A stretch of 64,000 nt of DNA from Shewanella phaeophyticola. GTDB lineage: Bacteria; Pseudomonadota; Gammaproteobacteria; Enterobacterales; Shewanellaceae. The notes under the pieces were generated by a model. It did not search any database. It was not told where the DNA came from and saw only the letters and a program-made list of their open reading frames with translations. Position numbers and translations under genes: made by a program. Location of the stretch: contig NZ_JAODOQ010000001.1 of NCBI RefSeq assembly GCF_025398315.1, positions 4,588,001 to 4,652,000 of the forward strand, given 5' to 3'. Positions 29,478-39,614 of this stretch are shown in pieces. Position 1 is the stretch's first letter. Each line of letters starts with the position of its first letter.

Positions 29478-30347
29478 ATGTCCACATCTTCTGATTATGA
29501 CTTTTGGGTCAAGCTCGCGAGTCGCGCATCGGTAGCAACCGCATTATGCCTTATTGTGATCAAATTATTAGCTTGGCTGTATTCCGGCTCAGCCAGTATG
29601 TTGGGGTCGTTAACCGACTCATTTGCTGATGCTTTAGCTTCCATTGTTAACTTTATTGCCATTCGTTATGCCATTGTCCCAGCAGATAAAGATCATCGTT
29701 ATGGTCATGGCAAAGCTGAACCGTTAGCCTCGTTGGCGCAAGCTGCATTTATTTTAGGTTCAGCCTCACTGTTGCTACTTTATGGTGGTGAAAAGCTGAT
29801 CAACCCTGTACCTATTGTGAATACTGGCGTGGGTATTGTGGTGTCTATTATTGCCATAGTGATGACATTGGCACTCGTGCTTGTGCAACAACGTGCATTA
29901 GAAAACACCAACAGCACCGTGGTTGAGGCAGACTCATTACATTATAAATCTGACTTGCTACTTAATGGTGCAGTATTATTAGCCCTGGTGTTAGCCATGT
30001 ATGGTTGGTGGTGGGCAGATGGGTTGTTTGCGGTGTTAATTGCACTGTTTATTGGTCATCAAGCGGTTGATTTAGCTTATCGGTCAGTACAAAGTTTACT
30101 TGACCGAGAGTTAGATGATGACACTCGCGAGCAAATCAAGACATTGGCTAAACAAGATCATAGAGTTAAAGGTATCCATGATTTACGCACGCGTCAGGCG
30201 GGTAAAACCACATTTATTCAATTGCATATGGAACTGCCTGGTGAGTTGTCTCTTGAAGAGGCACACGACATTGCTGACAAGGCTGGCTTAGTCATTAAAG
30301 CGGCTTTTGATGATGCTGAAGTGATTATTCACCAGGACCCAGTGTAG
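29478..30347 (+). CDS. fieF: Cation-efflux pump FieF (CDF family)
   Basis: 289 aa inner-membrane Zn/Fe-proton antiporter. Six membrane helices. Metal-site residues are visible in LTDSFADALASI (helix 2), HRYGHGKAEPL (loop) and VVEADSLHYKSDLL (helix 5, HxxxD). The C-terminal cytoplasmic domain has KGIHDLRTRQAG, ending HQDPV, as in E. coli FieF (YiiP). Frame intact; length matches the family. Confidence 0.9.
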   Translation: MSTSSDYDFWVKLASRASVATALCLIVIKLLAWLYSGSASMLGSLTDSFADALASIVNFIAIRYAIVPADKDHRYGHGKAEPLASLAQAAFILGSASLLLLYGGEKLINPVPIVNTGVGIVVSIIAIVMTLALVLVQQRALENTNSTVVEADSLHYKSDLLLNGAVLLALVLAMYGWWWADGLFAVLIALFIGHQAVDLAYRSVQSLLDRELDDDTREQIKTLAKQDHRVKGIHDLRTRQAGKTTFIQLHMELPGELSLEEAHDIADKAGLVIKAAFDDAEVIIHQDPV

Positions 30348-30382
30348 TCGTCTCACTATGTTGAAGCCCAGTGAGTTGAGGG

Positions 30383-31613
30383 TTAAACCATCACCAGTTG
30401 ATTGGTAGTTTGTGCTCTGGCTAATTCGAGGGCAGAGTCTGCCCGTAAAATTAGGTTTTCAATGGTGTCGTCATTTTGCCATTTTGATATACCAACACTG
30501 GCACTAAAGCGAATATGTTTACCGCTTTGTGGGTCAACCAGTTCGCTGTCTTCAATGCTATGGCGGATGCTTTCGGCAATGCTACGTGCAATGTTGCTAC
30601 TGCCCGCTTTTATTAGGGCAATAAATTCATCGCCACTCCAACGGCTCCAGTAAATCATCATCGGTGAGTTTACTTTGACAATGCTGTGCAAAATTGATCA
30701 ATGCCTTATCACCCATAACATGACCGTATAAGTGGTTAATTTGTTTGAGTTCATCTAATCCCATCAACACACAATATAGCTGCTGTGTTTGCACTGCTTT
30801 CTCGTTGTATTTTGCTTGAGCATAATACAACATTCCTCGTCGATGGAAGATTTGAGTTAAATAATCAAGATGAATTTGCTGTTCAAAATTTTGCTTAAGC
30901 AGGTATGACTCTGTAATATCAATGACTGTAACTTGAACTGCGGGCTGTCCTTCCCAATCGATAATGCTTTCTAATAATTTTACCCATACGGTTTTACCAC
31001 TCAAATGAACGCATTTTATCTCAACCGGATGGGGTTTGATTTTTTGGTCAAATAAAGCAGTGTATGCCTCTTGTCGATGGGTGCGGTAATCAGGAGCAAT
31101 CACATCGAGTATAGAAGGAAGTGCCAGTATGCTTTGGCTATTGGGATAACCGAGTAAGCTTGCAAAAGCTTGGTTACAAAAGAGTGGACTAAATTTGCGA
31201 TGTATCAACACACCTTGCAATGAGCTATTCACTAGCTGACGGTAGCGAAACTCGCTTTGTTGAAGGTTTTTGTTGAGGGTAATATTCTCAGTTAAATCAA
31301 CAATGGTAATTTGTAATGCCGGTCGGCCTTGCCACTCAACAATGTGCTCAATAGAAAGCACATTCATTAACTGACCAAGACGATTGCGATTGATATAACT
31401 ACGAACTTGCGGTTTTTCGATTCCGCTCATTAGCGCATAATAAGTATGCGCGGCAATATCTTGAGCTTCTGGGTCAATTAACTCTAAGATACTTTTTAAA
31501 CCGAGAATGTCTTGTGCGCTAGTGTAACCGAAAATTTTAGCGTAGTTATCATCTGCATAGAGAGGAATAAAGTCTTGGTGAATGACCACACCATAATGAG
31601 TATCAAATTCCAA
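30383..31613 (-). pseudogene. PAS-PAS-GGDEF protein, probable diguanylate cyclase; frame broken once
   Basis: About 410 aa. TTG start at 31613 with AAGGA 6 nt upstream. Two PAS domains: residues about 1-110 (PLYADDNYAKIFGYTSAQDI) and 130-245 (FSPLFCNQAFASLLGYPN). Then a GGDEF domain starting YLTQIFHRRGM. An extra base near 30642-30648 breaks the frame just before the active site; joined it reads DDDLLSRWSGDEFIAL. The signature is SGDEF instead of GGDEF. No inhibitory-site RxxD was recognised. Cytoplasmic sensor for a light, redox or small-molecule signal (inference). Confidence 0.75.
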
Positions 31614-31799
31614 AATCAGTCCTTCGCTAAGCGTTAATGCAATTTTTTATCGATTTTTTATTCTAGCATTGATAATCAATTTTGCATGTACTCATATTGG
31701 AAATGTTTTATTGCATTATTCAAATGTGTACATGCTCACAAAATATTGACTTAAATTTGCAATGCATTGATTTAAAAGAGTTACATGCTGGAATTATTG

Positions 31800-33212
31800 T
31801 TAATCCATCGCCAATTCTTTGAGTTTACGGGTTAAGGTATTACGGCCCCATCCCAAACGTTTTGCTGCTTCTTGTTTATGTCCTTGAGTATGACGCAGTG
31901 CAGTTTCCAGTAAAATTCGTTCAAATTCTGGTTGTACTTCGGTTAATAAATCACTTTCGCCCGCGGCTAGTTTTTCATCTATCCAGTCGGTCAGTGCGGT
32001 TTGCCAATCACTTGCGCCAGCTTGTTTTTGCTGACTTGCCACTGGATCTTTTAATAACTCGGGAGGTAAATCTTGCGGCAAAATTTCTTGACCAGATGCC
32101 ATCACGGTTAACCAGCGACAGGTGTTTTCTAATTGACGTACGTTACCTGGCCAAGGCAGGTTTGCTAGCTTCACGGCCGTTTCTTTGGTGAGGACTTTTG
32201 GTTCTACTCCAATTTCTTTGGCCGCTGTGGTTAAGAAGTGGCTAGCTAATTGAGCGATGTCTTCACGGCGTTGTGATAAAGGCGGTAAGTGCACTCGAAT
32301 CACGTTTAGGCGATGGAATAAATCTTCACGGAAAGTGCCTTTTTGCACTAACACTTCTAGGTTTTGGTGGGTTGCAGCAATAATCCGCACATCCACTTGC
32401 ACCGCTTGATGACCACCGACGCGGTAAAATTGGCCATCTGCTAATACTCGTAACAATCGAGTTTGTACGTCCAGCGGCATGTCGCCAATTTCATCTAAAA
32501 ATAAGGTACCACCATTGGCTTGCTCAAAACGACCCTGGCGCACATTAGCTGCACCAGTAAAGGCGCCTTTTTCATGTCCAAATAGTTCTGATTCAATTAA
32601 GTCTTTCGGAATGGCCGCCATGTTTAATGCGATAAATGATTTGTCTTTGCGTGGGCTGTGTTTATGCAGCGCACCCGCAACCAGTTCTTTACCGGTACCT
32701 GATTGACCGTTAATCAATACACTGATTGATGAACGAGACAGGCGGCCGATGGCTCTAAAGACTTCTTGCATTGCAGGTGCTTCACCGATGATTTCAGGTG
32801 TTTTTACTTCTGCATCGCTGACCGGTGGCGGTGTTTGTTCGGTTGCGTGAGTCAAGGCTCGCTCAACAAGACTAATTGCTTCATCGATATCAAAAGGCTT
32901 AGGTAAGTATTCAAATGCGCCAGCTTGATAGGCGCTTACTGCGCTGTCTAAATCTGAATGCGCTGTCATGATAATCACTGGGATATGCGGGTAATGCAGT
33001 TGTAAGCGATCCAGTAAGGTTAAACCATCAGTACCAGGCATACGAATATCTGACACAATTACCTGTGGCTGTGACGATTCTAGTGCTTGCCACAATGATT
33101 CGGCGGCGGCAAAACTAGCAGTAGATAATGAGGCACCTTGAAGTGCTTTTTCTAATACCCATCGGATCGAGCTGTCATCATCGAGGATCCAAACTTGTTC
33201 ACTTATGTTCAT
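31800..33212 (-). CDS. glnG: Nitrogen regulator NtrC (GlnG), sigma-54 activator
   Basis: 470 aa from ATG 33212 (MNISEQVWILDDDSS); frame extensions upstream are not plausible. Receiver with phospho-acceptor in VIVSDIRMPG (about D54). AAA+ domain with Walker A GQSGTGKE, the sigma-54 contact GAFTGA, and LFLDEIGDM (Walker B). C-terminal Fis-type helix-turn-helix QEAAKRLGWGRNTLTRKL. 35 bp after ntrB. Activates glnA and other nitrogen-starvation genes; operators are visible at 34305 and 37795. Confidence 0.95.
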   Translation of the reverse strand: MNISEQVWILDDDSSIRWVLEKALQGASLSTASFAAAESLWQALESSQPQVIVSDIRMPGTDGLTLLDRLQLHYPHIPVIIMTAHSDLDSAVSAYQAGAFEYLPKPFDIDEAISLVERALTHATEQTPPPVSDAEVKTPEIIGEAPAMQEVFRAIGRLSRSSISVLINGQSGTGKELVAGALHKHSPRKDKSFIALNMAAIPKDLIESELFGHEKGAFTGAANVRQGRFEQANGGTLFLDEIGDMPLDVQTRLLRVLADGQFYRVGGHQAVQVDVRIIAATHQNLEVLVQKGTFREDLFHRLNVIRVHLPPLSQRREDIAQLASHFLTTAAKEIGVEPKVLTKETAVKLANLPWPGNVRQLENTCRWLTVMASGQEILPQDLPPELLKDPVASQQKQAGASDWQTALTDWIDEKLAAGESDLLTEVQPEFERILLETALRHTQGHKQEAAKRLGWGRNTLTRKLKELAMD

Positions 33213-33247
33213 GTTAAAACCTCTTTCTGCCGACAAAGGCATGCTAA

Positions 33248-34285
33248 TTATTGTAATGGCAGGGTGATAATAAATTCGGTGTGTCCAGGTGCAGATACGC
33301 AATCAATTCTGCCACCGTGGAGGCGGGCAATGTTATGTGCAATCGATAACCCTAGACCTGAGCCTTCGTCGCGGCCTGTCACCATAGGGTAAAACAAAGT
33401 ATCAACCAGCTCAGAAGGGATCCCTGGACCGTTATCGATAATCGACAACGCGAGTACCAATTTATAGCGTTGGGTGCCAATGGTGACTTGATGTTGTGTG
33501 CGGGTTCTAATCAAAATATCCCCGCCAGCAGGCTCTAATGCTTGGATAGCATTTTGGACAATATTGAGTACAGCTTGCTGCATTTGATCGGGATCCATTT
33601 GGGTATCAGGTATTGATGGATCGTAATCACGCTTTAACTCGATATTACTCGGCAATGCCATTTCAACCAGCTTTAATACTTTTTGCACCACTTGATGGAT
33701 ATTGTGCTCAGTATGTTGGGTTGGACGCTGTGACTCTAGAAGTCTATCAACCAAATTACGCAGCCTATCAGCTTGTTCAATGATCAAGCTGGTAAACTCT
33801 TTTAAATCTGGAGAGGTTAATTCTCGTGACAGTAATTGCGCCGCGCCTCGTAATCCACCTAATGGATTTTTAATTTCGTGGGCTAAATTACGCACCAAAA
33901 ACTGTGCAGCCTGTTGCTGAGCATCCATGTTAAGTTGCTGATGAATACGCCGTTGCTGGTCAACTTGGCGTAATTCTAAAATACTTGAGTTGGTTTCGCT
34001 CTCAAGGGGCATTAAGGTTATGTCGATTGTATGATGTTGGCCATCAAGGGTAATTAATGCAGCTGTGTTAACCGTTAACCCTTGGCCTGCACGAATAGCA
34101 TCTCTGAGTAATTGTGGCTCTACTCCCATTAATTGGTATAGGTCTGGCAGGGGCTGCTCTAGCAATTTGCTATTACCAATGCCAAGTAATTGTGCAGCCG
34201 CGGCATTGGCATAGCTTGGCTTGAGCTCGGTATCGATTACCAGCACCGCTGTGACTAAATGATTGAGAAGGTTATTTGTGTCCAT
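33248..34285 (-). CDS. glnL: Nitrogen sensor kinase NtrB (GlnL)
   Basis: 345 aa from ATG 34285, chosen because AGGA lies 6 nt upstream and the family starts here (MDTNNLLNHLVTAVLVID). N-terminal PAS 1-115, H-box RNLAHEIKNPLGGLRGAA, N-box AVLNIVQNAIQAL, G-boxes IDNGPGIP and GSGLGLSIAH. Cytoplasmic kinase/phosphatase for NtrC, governed by PII. The start is just downstream of two NtrC operators, implying autoregulation. Confidence 0.95.
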   Translation of the reverse strand: MDTNNLLNHLVTAVLVIDTELKPSYANAAAAQLLGIGNSKLLEQPLPDLYQLMGVEPQLLRDAIRAGQGLTVNTAALITLDGQHHTIDITLMPLESETNSSILELRQVDQQRRIHQQLNMDAQQQAAQFLVRNLAHEIKNPLGGLRGAAQLLSRELTSPDLKEFTSLIIEQADRLRNLVDRLLESQRPTQHTEHNIHQVVQKVLKLVEMALPSNIELKRDYDPSIPDTQMDPDQMQQAVLNIVQNAIQALEPAGGDILIRTRTQHQVTIGTQRYKLVLALSIIDNGPGIPSELVDTLFYPMVTGRDEGSGLGLSIAHNIARLHGGRIDCVSAPGHTEFIITLPLQ

Positions 34286-34304
34286 TAGCCGTCCTAGTAA
34301 GGGT

Positions 34305-34334
34305 TGCACTAACATGGTGCACCAAGTTGGTGCG
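34305..34334. promoter_or_regulatory. Tandem NtrC operators upstream of ntrB
   Basis: TGCACTAACATGGTGCA (34305-34321) and TGCACCAAGTTGGTGCG (34318-34334) overlap by 4 bp. Each matches the 17-bp NtrC dyad TGCAC-N5-TGGTGCA with at most one mismatch. They lie 20-49 bp before the ntrB start, a position suited to repressing the local ntrBC promoter. Confidence 0.85.
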
Positions 34335-34425
34335 CGCTGCAACCCGTTTCACACAAACAGCAATAACGACGAAAAATGAGAAATTTATTTTTAAATCATT
34401 GAATATATGGGTTTTAAATTTCTAA

Positions 34426-34950
34426 TTAGACTTTCTCGCTTGATCCTAGTACTGATGCTTGGTGAAGAAAAATCTTTCTTGGAGAGCTAGATGCAAGGAC
34501 TTTGCCGTTTTGTGCCACAGCGTTAACGACAATAGTGTGCTCGCCCCTAAAAATACCTGACAAGGTAAAGATTGCTGAGGTTTGTGGACCTTCGGTAAGT
34601 ACTCCGTCTACTAATAACGTGAGCATGGAGCCGCGAGGTAATTGCGGGGAAACACTGACATTAACGGTTAAATCACCGTTATTATCGCGGATGGTGGCTT
34701 CTTCTTTGGGAGAGGTTATTATAATGGTATATCTGACTGGCGCTTTATCTTCTTTAATCGTTACATGGGCTTTGGGTGGTGTTTTTATACTGATTTCATT
34801 CTGTGTATTTTCATTTAATTCAATGGCTTCAGCATTGGCTTTTGGCTCATCTGAATAATGTACTTTGCCATTTTCATCGACCCAACGGTACACAGTTGCG
34901 AGGCTATTACAGCTTATTATTAACAAGCTTATGAGTAATATAAGACGCAT
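34426..34950 (-). CDS. DUF4124 exported protein in the nitrogen-regulation locus
   Basis: 174 aa from ATG 34950, giving a signal peptide (MRLILLISLLIISCNSLA). An upstream ATG at 34980 is possible. DUF4124 motif VYRWVDENGKVHYSDEP at about 20-36, then a linker and a beta-rich domain (TIIITSPKEEATIRDNNGDL). Found between glnA/typA and ntrB in related bacteria. Periplasmic; function unknown. Confidence 0.8.
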   Translation of the reverse strand: MRLILLISLLIISCNSLATVYRWVDENGKVHYSDEPKANAEAIELNENTQNEISIKTPPKAHVTIKEDKAPVRYTIIITSPKEEATIRDNNGDLTVNVSVSPQLPRGSMLTLLVDGVLTEGPQTSAIFTLSGIFRGEHTIVVNAVAQNGKVLASSSPRKIFLHQASVLGSSEKV

Positions 34951-35091
34951 GACACACTCCTTAAAAACCAATATTTTCATAGAGTAGACGGTTTTAGTTA
35001 AAAAATCAGCTTAATCTGTTGTGATGAAGCTGATTAGCGTCAATTATCATGATGAAGCCGCTTGCGCCTTGTGGACGCTGTTATTTTACAC

Positions 35092-35403
35092 TTAGATGTA
35101 GTGACAGCAGTATTCTGAGATAATGGTGTTACGAAGGCTAAAGCTCACATTTGGTGCAAGCTCAAATTGACTGCCAGCGCTAAATGTTTTCCATTCAGTT
35201 TCACCAGGCAAAAGCACTTCAAATTCGCCAGAGGTCACTTGCATTATCTCGCCTTCAGCGGTGGAAAATTCATATTCTCCAGGTAACACTACACCGAGTG
35301 TTTGTCTTGTGCCATCGGCAAAGAAGACGCTCCTGCTGGTGACTTTACCATTAAAATAGACGTTGGCTTGTTTGGCCACGCTTACCTGTTGCAATATGCT
35401 CAT
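35092..35403 (-). CDS. ppnP: Pyrimidine/purine nucleoside phosphorylase PpnP
   Basis: 103 aa single cupin barrel. GVVLPGEYEFSTAEGEIMQV and GEFEVLLPGETEWKTF are the conserved strands of the PpnP (former UPF0345/DUF1255) family, which phosphorolyses a broad range of nucleosides. Slightly longer at the N-terminus than the E. coli protein. AGGAG precedes the ATG. Stands alone between the DUF4124 and typA genes. Confidence 0.85.
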   Translation of the reverse strand: MSILQQVSVAKQANVYFNGKVTSRSVFFADGTRQTLGVVLPGEYEFSTAEGEIMQVTSGEFEVLLPGETEWKTFSAGSQFELAPNVSFSLRNTIISEYCCHYI

Positions 35404-35542
35404 ATCTGCTCCTAAATTAATGTAATACCAATTAACTATTGTGGATGAGTATTACAGACCTTTAATCGAACCACCTAGTAAAATGTTTTCATGTTGTTAC
35501 AAGCAGGCTTATTAACGCGCCCAGTTTTAGCGAAAAAAGCAC

Positions 35543-35567
35543 AAAAAAACCCAGACATTGTCTGGGC
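35543..35567 (-). terminator. Rho-independent terminator after typA
   Basis: Stem CCCAGAC (35550-35556) / GTCTGGG (35560-35566), loop ATT. On the minus strand it is followed by seven T. It lies 41 bp past the typA stop. Confidence 0.88.
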
Positions 35568-35607
35568 TTAATTTGATCCAACTGCTTGTGCAGTTTAACT
35601 GAAAGAA

Positions 35608-37420
35608 TTAACCGCGGCTTGCGCGCTTACGGTCGTTTTCAGTTAAGAATCTCTTACGAACACGAATGTTCTTTGGCGTTACTTCTACTAATTCGTCATC
35701 ATCGATGAACTCAAGCGCTTGCTCAAGAGACATGTTGATTGGCGGAGTCAGTACTTGCGCTTCATCTGTACCAGATGCACGCATGTTGGTTAGCTGCTTG
35801 CCTTTAAGACAGTTAACTGTCAAATCGTTTGAGCGAGCGTGAATACCAACGACTTGACCTTCATAGACTTCGGCCGCATGGCCAATAAACAGGCGACCAC
35901 GGTCCTGCAAACCAAATAATGCGAATGTTAATGCTTTACCTGTCGCGTTTGAAATCAATACGCCGTTAGCACGTTGACCGATGTCACCGCCTTTATGTGG
36001 ACCGTAGTGATCAAATGAGTGGTAAATCAAACCAGTACCTGAAGTTGCTGTTAAGAACTCAGTTTGGAAACCGATTAAACCACGGCTTGGGATGATAAAG
36101 TCGATACGTACACGGCCTTTACCATCAAGCTGCATGTCTTTCATTTCTGCTTTACGAGTGCCTAATCTTTCGATCACAGTACCTTGATGTTCTTCTTCAA
36201 CGTCAACCGTTACTGTTTCAAATGGTTCACATAGCTCATCATCGATAGTCTTAAGAATAACTTCTGGACGTGATACCGCTAACTCGTAGCCTTCACGACG
36301 CATGTTTTCAATTAAGATTGATAAGTGTAATTCACCACGACCAGATACGCGGAAACGGTCAGGGCTGTCAGTTTCTTCAACACGTAATGCAACGTTATGA
36401 ACTAATTCAGTTTGTAAACGCTCAAGGATGTTACGTGAAGTAACGTATTTACCTTCTTTACCAGCAAATGGCGACGTGTTTACTTGGAAAGTCATGGTCA
36501 ATGTTGGTTCATCAACAGACAATGGTGGTAAAGCTTCAACTTCATTAACAGCACAAACGGTGTCAGAAATCTTAAGTTCACCAAGACCAGTAATCGCAAC
36601 GATGTCACCTGCATTAGCGACTTCAACTTCAGTACGTTCTAGACCCATGTAACCTAATACTTGACCCATTTTACCGTTACGCTTTTTACCGTCAGCACTG
36701 ATTATAGTCACTTGTTGGCCAGTTTTAACGCTACCACGCTTAATACGGCCTACACCGATTACACCCACATAAGAGTTATAATCTAACTGTGAAATTTGCA
36801 TTTGGAATGCACCGTCCGCGTCAGCGTCAGGGAAAGAAACTTTCTCTACGATGGTTTGGAATAGTGGTGTCATGTCTTCGCTAGTTTCTTCTGGGTCTAA
36901 AGTGGCGAAACCATTTAATGCAGACGCGTAAACGATAGGGAAATCTAACTGTTCGTCAGTTGCACCTAAGTTATCGAATAGGTCGAATACTTGGTCAATA
37001 ACCCAATCAGGACGTGCGCCTGGACGGTCAATTTTGTTGATTACAACAATAGGCTTTAGGCCTTGAGCAAATGCTTTTTTGGTTACGAAGCGAGTTTGTG
37101 GCATTGTAGCCATCAACTGCGTCAACCAATAGTAAAACTGAATCTACCATAGATAGAACACGCTCTACTTCACCACCGAAATCGGCGTGACCAGGGGTGT
37201 CTACGATGTTAATACGGTAGTCATTCCACTTGATGGCAGTGTTCTTTGCCAGAATGGTGATCCCACGCTCTTTTTCAAGATCGTTAGAATCCATAACCCG
37301 CTCAGTAGCTTCTCCACGAGATGCAAGGGTTCCTGACTGCGCCAACAATTTGTCTACCAAGGTTGTTTTACCATGGTCAACGTGGGCAATAATGGCGATG
37401 TTACGTAAATTCTCTAGCAC
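35608..37420 (-). pseudogene. typA: Ribosome-associated GTPase TypA/BipA; frame broken once
   Basis: About 603 aa when joined. Translational GTPase for 50S assembly and stress adaptation. N-terminal G1 AHVDHGKTTL, G2/G3 ERGITILAKN and VDTPGHADFGGEV, then G4 VINKIDRPGARP in the second frame. An extra base near 37107-37110 breaks VDAVDG / MPQTRFVTKKAFAQG. Domains II-V and the TypA-specific C-terminus (ending NDRKRASRG) are intact. A core gene with a single 1-bp lesion, so sequence error is likely. Confidence 0.92.
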
Positions 37421-37794
37421 GGATAAACCTCTAAACCATCAATAAAAAAAGGGGGCTTTATAACGACTGTGTAATTATAGACGTCATAAAAAAGCGTGCC
37501 ATTCTACTTCAGAGCGGCTTTTGTAGATAGGATTATTTTTGAACAAATAGCATTTTTCGTGCTCTTGTGGCCAAAAAACACCTGAAAACGTTTATTTAAA
37601 TAGAATGTATTGTGCTTTTTTTCACTTTTTGCAGCTGATAAATGCTTTCTATATTAAGTGGTAATATTCATTTTTATTGCCCTACCGCTTTTTAGCGTAA
37701 CAAGCTTGTCATGCAGAAATGTGACACTAACAAAAACTTTCTTAATTTGCTGGCGCACCATAATGGACTTTTGCACCGCATTGAAACATAGTGG

Positions 37795-37811
37795 TGCACT
37801 GCACTGGTGCA
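37795..37811. promoter_or_regulatory. NtrC operator (enhancer) upstream of glnA
   Basis: TGCACTGCACTGGTGCA, 17 bp, matching TGCAC-N5-TGGTGCA exactly. Centred about 97 bp upstream of the predicted sigma-54 start site, the usual enhancer distance. Weaker half-matches (GCGCACCATAATGG at 37754, TTGCACCGCATTG at 37771) may be extra sites. Confidence 0.85.
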
Positions 37812-37872
37812 AAATGAGATTTTGTGCAGACTACATTATTTTCAAAACTAGCAAAATCAAAAGGTTAGCTAA

Positions 37873-37890
37873 TTGGCATGATTATCGCTA
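37873..37890 (+). promoter_or_regulatory. Sigma-54 promoter of glnA
   Basis: TTGGCATGATTATCGCTA: GG at 37875-37876 and GC at 37887-37888, separated by exactly 10 nt as required for the -24/-12 pair. Predicted start near 37900, about 97 bp before the glnA ATG, downstream of the NtrC operator. Confidence 0.82.
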
Positions 37891-37996
37891 TATTGCAGAC
37901 AATCGGATAAATGCTAATTCGTTCTCCAGATAAATTGTCTGGCGAATAACCCAATTATTTTAAGGGATAACCCTTTACCCTACCGGAGGCTTGAGA

Positions 37997-39406
37997 ATGT
38001 CAGTTGAATCAGTTTTAAAGCAACTTGAAGAGTTAGAAGTTAAGTTTGTTGACTTACGCTTTACCGATACTAAAGGTAAAGAGCAGCACGTTTCTATCCC
38101 ATCTCACCAAGTAGATGAAGATTTTTTTGAAGACGGCAAAATGTTTGATGGTTCTTCAATTACAGGCTGGAAAGGCATTAATGAATCAGACATGGTGCTA
38201 ATGCCTGATCCTACAACTTTCATATTAGACCCTTTCACCGAAGAAACCACAGCACTTATTCGTTGTGATATTTTAGAACCTGGCACAATGACAGGTTATG
38301 ACCGTGACCCACGTTCAATCGCTAAAAAAGCAGAAGAATACTTAAAGTCTACAGGCATTGCTGACACAGTATTAATTGATCCAGAACCAGAATTCTTCAT
38401 CTTTGATGACGTCCGTTTTGGTACTGACATGTCAGGCACTTTCGTTAAAATTGATGCGAAAGAAGCTGCGTGGAACTCTAGCAAGAGCTACGAAGATGGC
38501 AACACTGGTCACCGTCCAATGGTTAAAGGTGGTTACTTCCCAGTAGCACCTGTTGACTCATCACAAGACTTGCGTTCAGCAATGTGCTTAGTGTTAGAAG
38601 AAATGGGCAAGGTTGTTGAAGCGCATCACCACGAAGTGGCAACAGCGGGTCAGAACGAAATCGCAACACGTTTTAATACGCTTACTAAGAAAGCGGATGA
38701 AATCCAAATTCTTAAGTATGTTGTGCACAACATGGCACATGCATACGGTAAAACAGCGACATTTATGCCAAAACCAATCGTTGGCGACAACGGTAGCGGT
38801 ATGCACGTTCACCAGTCTTTAGCAAAAGACGGTGTTAACTTGTTTGCAGGTGATAAGTACGCGGGTTTAAGTGAAACTGCACTTTACTACATTGGTGGTA
38901 TTATCAAGCACGCTCGTGCATTGAACGCATTCACTAACCCAAGCACTAACTCTTACAAGCGTTTAGTGCCTCACTTTGAAGCACCTGTTATGCTAGCTTA
39001 CTCAGCGCGTAACCGTAGTGCGTCAATTCGTATCCCTGTGGTACCAAGCCCTAAAGGTCGTCGTATTGAAACGCGTTTCCCTGATCCACATGCAAACCCA
39101 TACTTAGGTTTTGCTGCCTTGTTAATGGCTGGTCTTGACGGTATTCAAAACAAGATCCACCCAGGCGAAGCAATGGACAAAGACTTGTATGACTTGCCTG
39201 CTGAAGAAGCGGCTGAGATCCCACAAGTTGCAACTTCTCTAGAAAACGCACTTGAAAACTTACAAGCTGACCATGAGTTCCTATTAAAAGGTGATGTATT
39301 CAGCAAAGATTTCATCGAATCTTATATCGCACTTAAATCGGCTGAAGCTGAGCGTGTATCTCGCACAACTCACCCAGTAGAGTTCGAAATGTACTACAGC
39401 TTATAA
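37997..39406 (+). CDS. glnA: Glutamine synthetase type I
   Basis: 469 aa from ATG 37997, with GGAGG at 37985-37989 (7-nt spacing). ATP-dependent amidation of glutamate; dodecameric. Conserved MFDGSSITGWKGI, NGSGMHVHQSL (ATP/metal), RNRSASIRIP, and the adenylylation loop KDLYDLPAEE with its Tyr, marking the GSI-beta class regulated by GlnE. Promoter is sigma-54/NtrC controlled; a strong terminator follows. Frame intact. Confidence 0.97.
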   Translation: MSVESVLKQLEELEVKFVDLRFTDTKGKEQHVSIPSHQVDEDFFEDGKMFDGSSITGWKGINESDMVLMPDPTTFILDPFTEETTALIRCDILEPGTMTGYDRDPRSIAKKAEEYLKSTGIADTVLIDPEPEFFIFDDVRFGTDMSGTFVKIDAKEAAWNSSKSYEDGNTGHRPMVKGGYFPVAPVDSSQDLRSAMCLVLEEMGKVVEAHHHEVATAGQNEIATRFNTLTKKADEIQILKYVVHNMAHAYGKTATFMPKPIVGDNGSGMHVHQSLAKDGVNLFAGDKYAGLSETALYYIGGIIKHARALNAFTNPSTNSYKRLVPHFEAPVMLAYSARNRSASIRIPVVPSPKGRRIETRFPDPHANPYLGFAALLMAGLDGIQNKIHPGEAMDKDLYDLPAEEAAEIPQVATSLENALENLQADHEFLLKGDVFSKDFIESYIALKSAEAERVSRTTHPVEFEMYYSL

Positions 39407-39447
39407 TAAGCCGGTCTATACAGACCGCTTAGTAAGACATAAGTATC

Positions 39448-39478
39448 AACCCCGATAAGCCATTATCGGGGTTTTTTG
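39448..39478 (+). terminator. Rho-independent terminator of glnA
   Basis: Perfect 11-bp stem AACCCCGATAA (39448-39458) / TTATCGGGGTT (39463-39473), loop GCCA, then TTTT. A second small dyad, CGGTCT/AGACCG, lies at 39412-39427. Confidence 0.92.
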
Positions 39479-39614
39479 TTGTACGAAGGTTGTGTAATTG
39501 TTGCAAATGTAACTAAATATGTCTAATGTGTTGCCTTTGTCTGTTATGCACGACATTGCCCTATTTCAACCCGCACCAAGGTGTTTGTTTCAAAGTGCGA
39601 CATATGAGAGTTAA

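Noticed and set aside
37658..37933. 91-codon plus-strand frame before glnA
   Set aside because: Lies across the NtrC operator and sigma-54 promoter; no ribosome site.
39411..39428. CGGTCT/AGACCG dyad after glnA
   Set aside because: Could be an operator, but more likely part of the terminator region; no known site matched.
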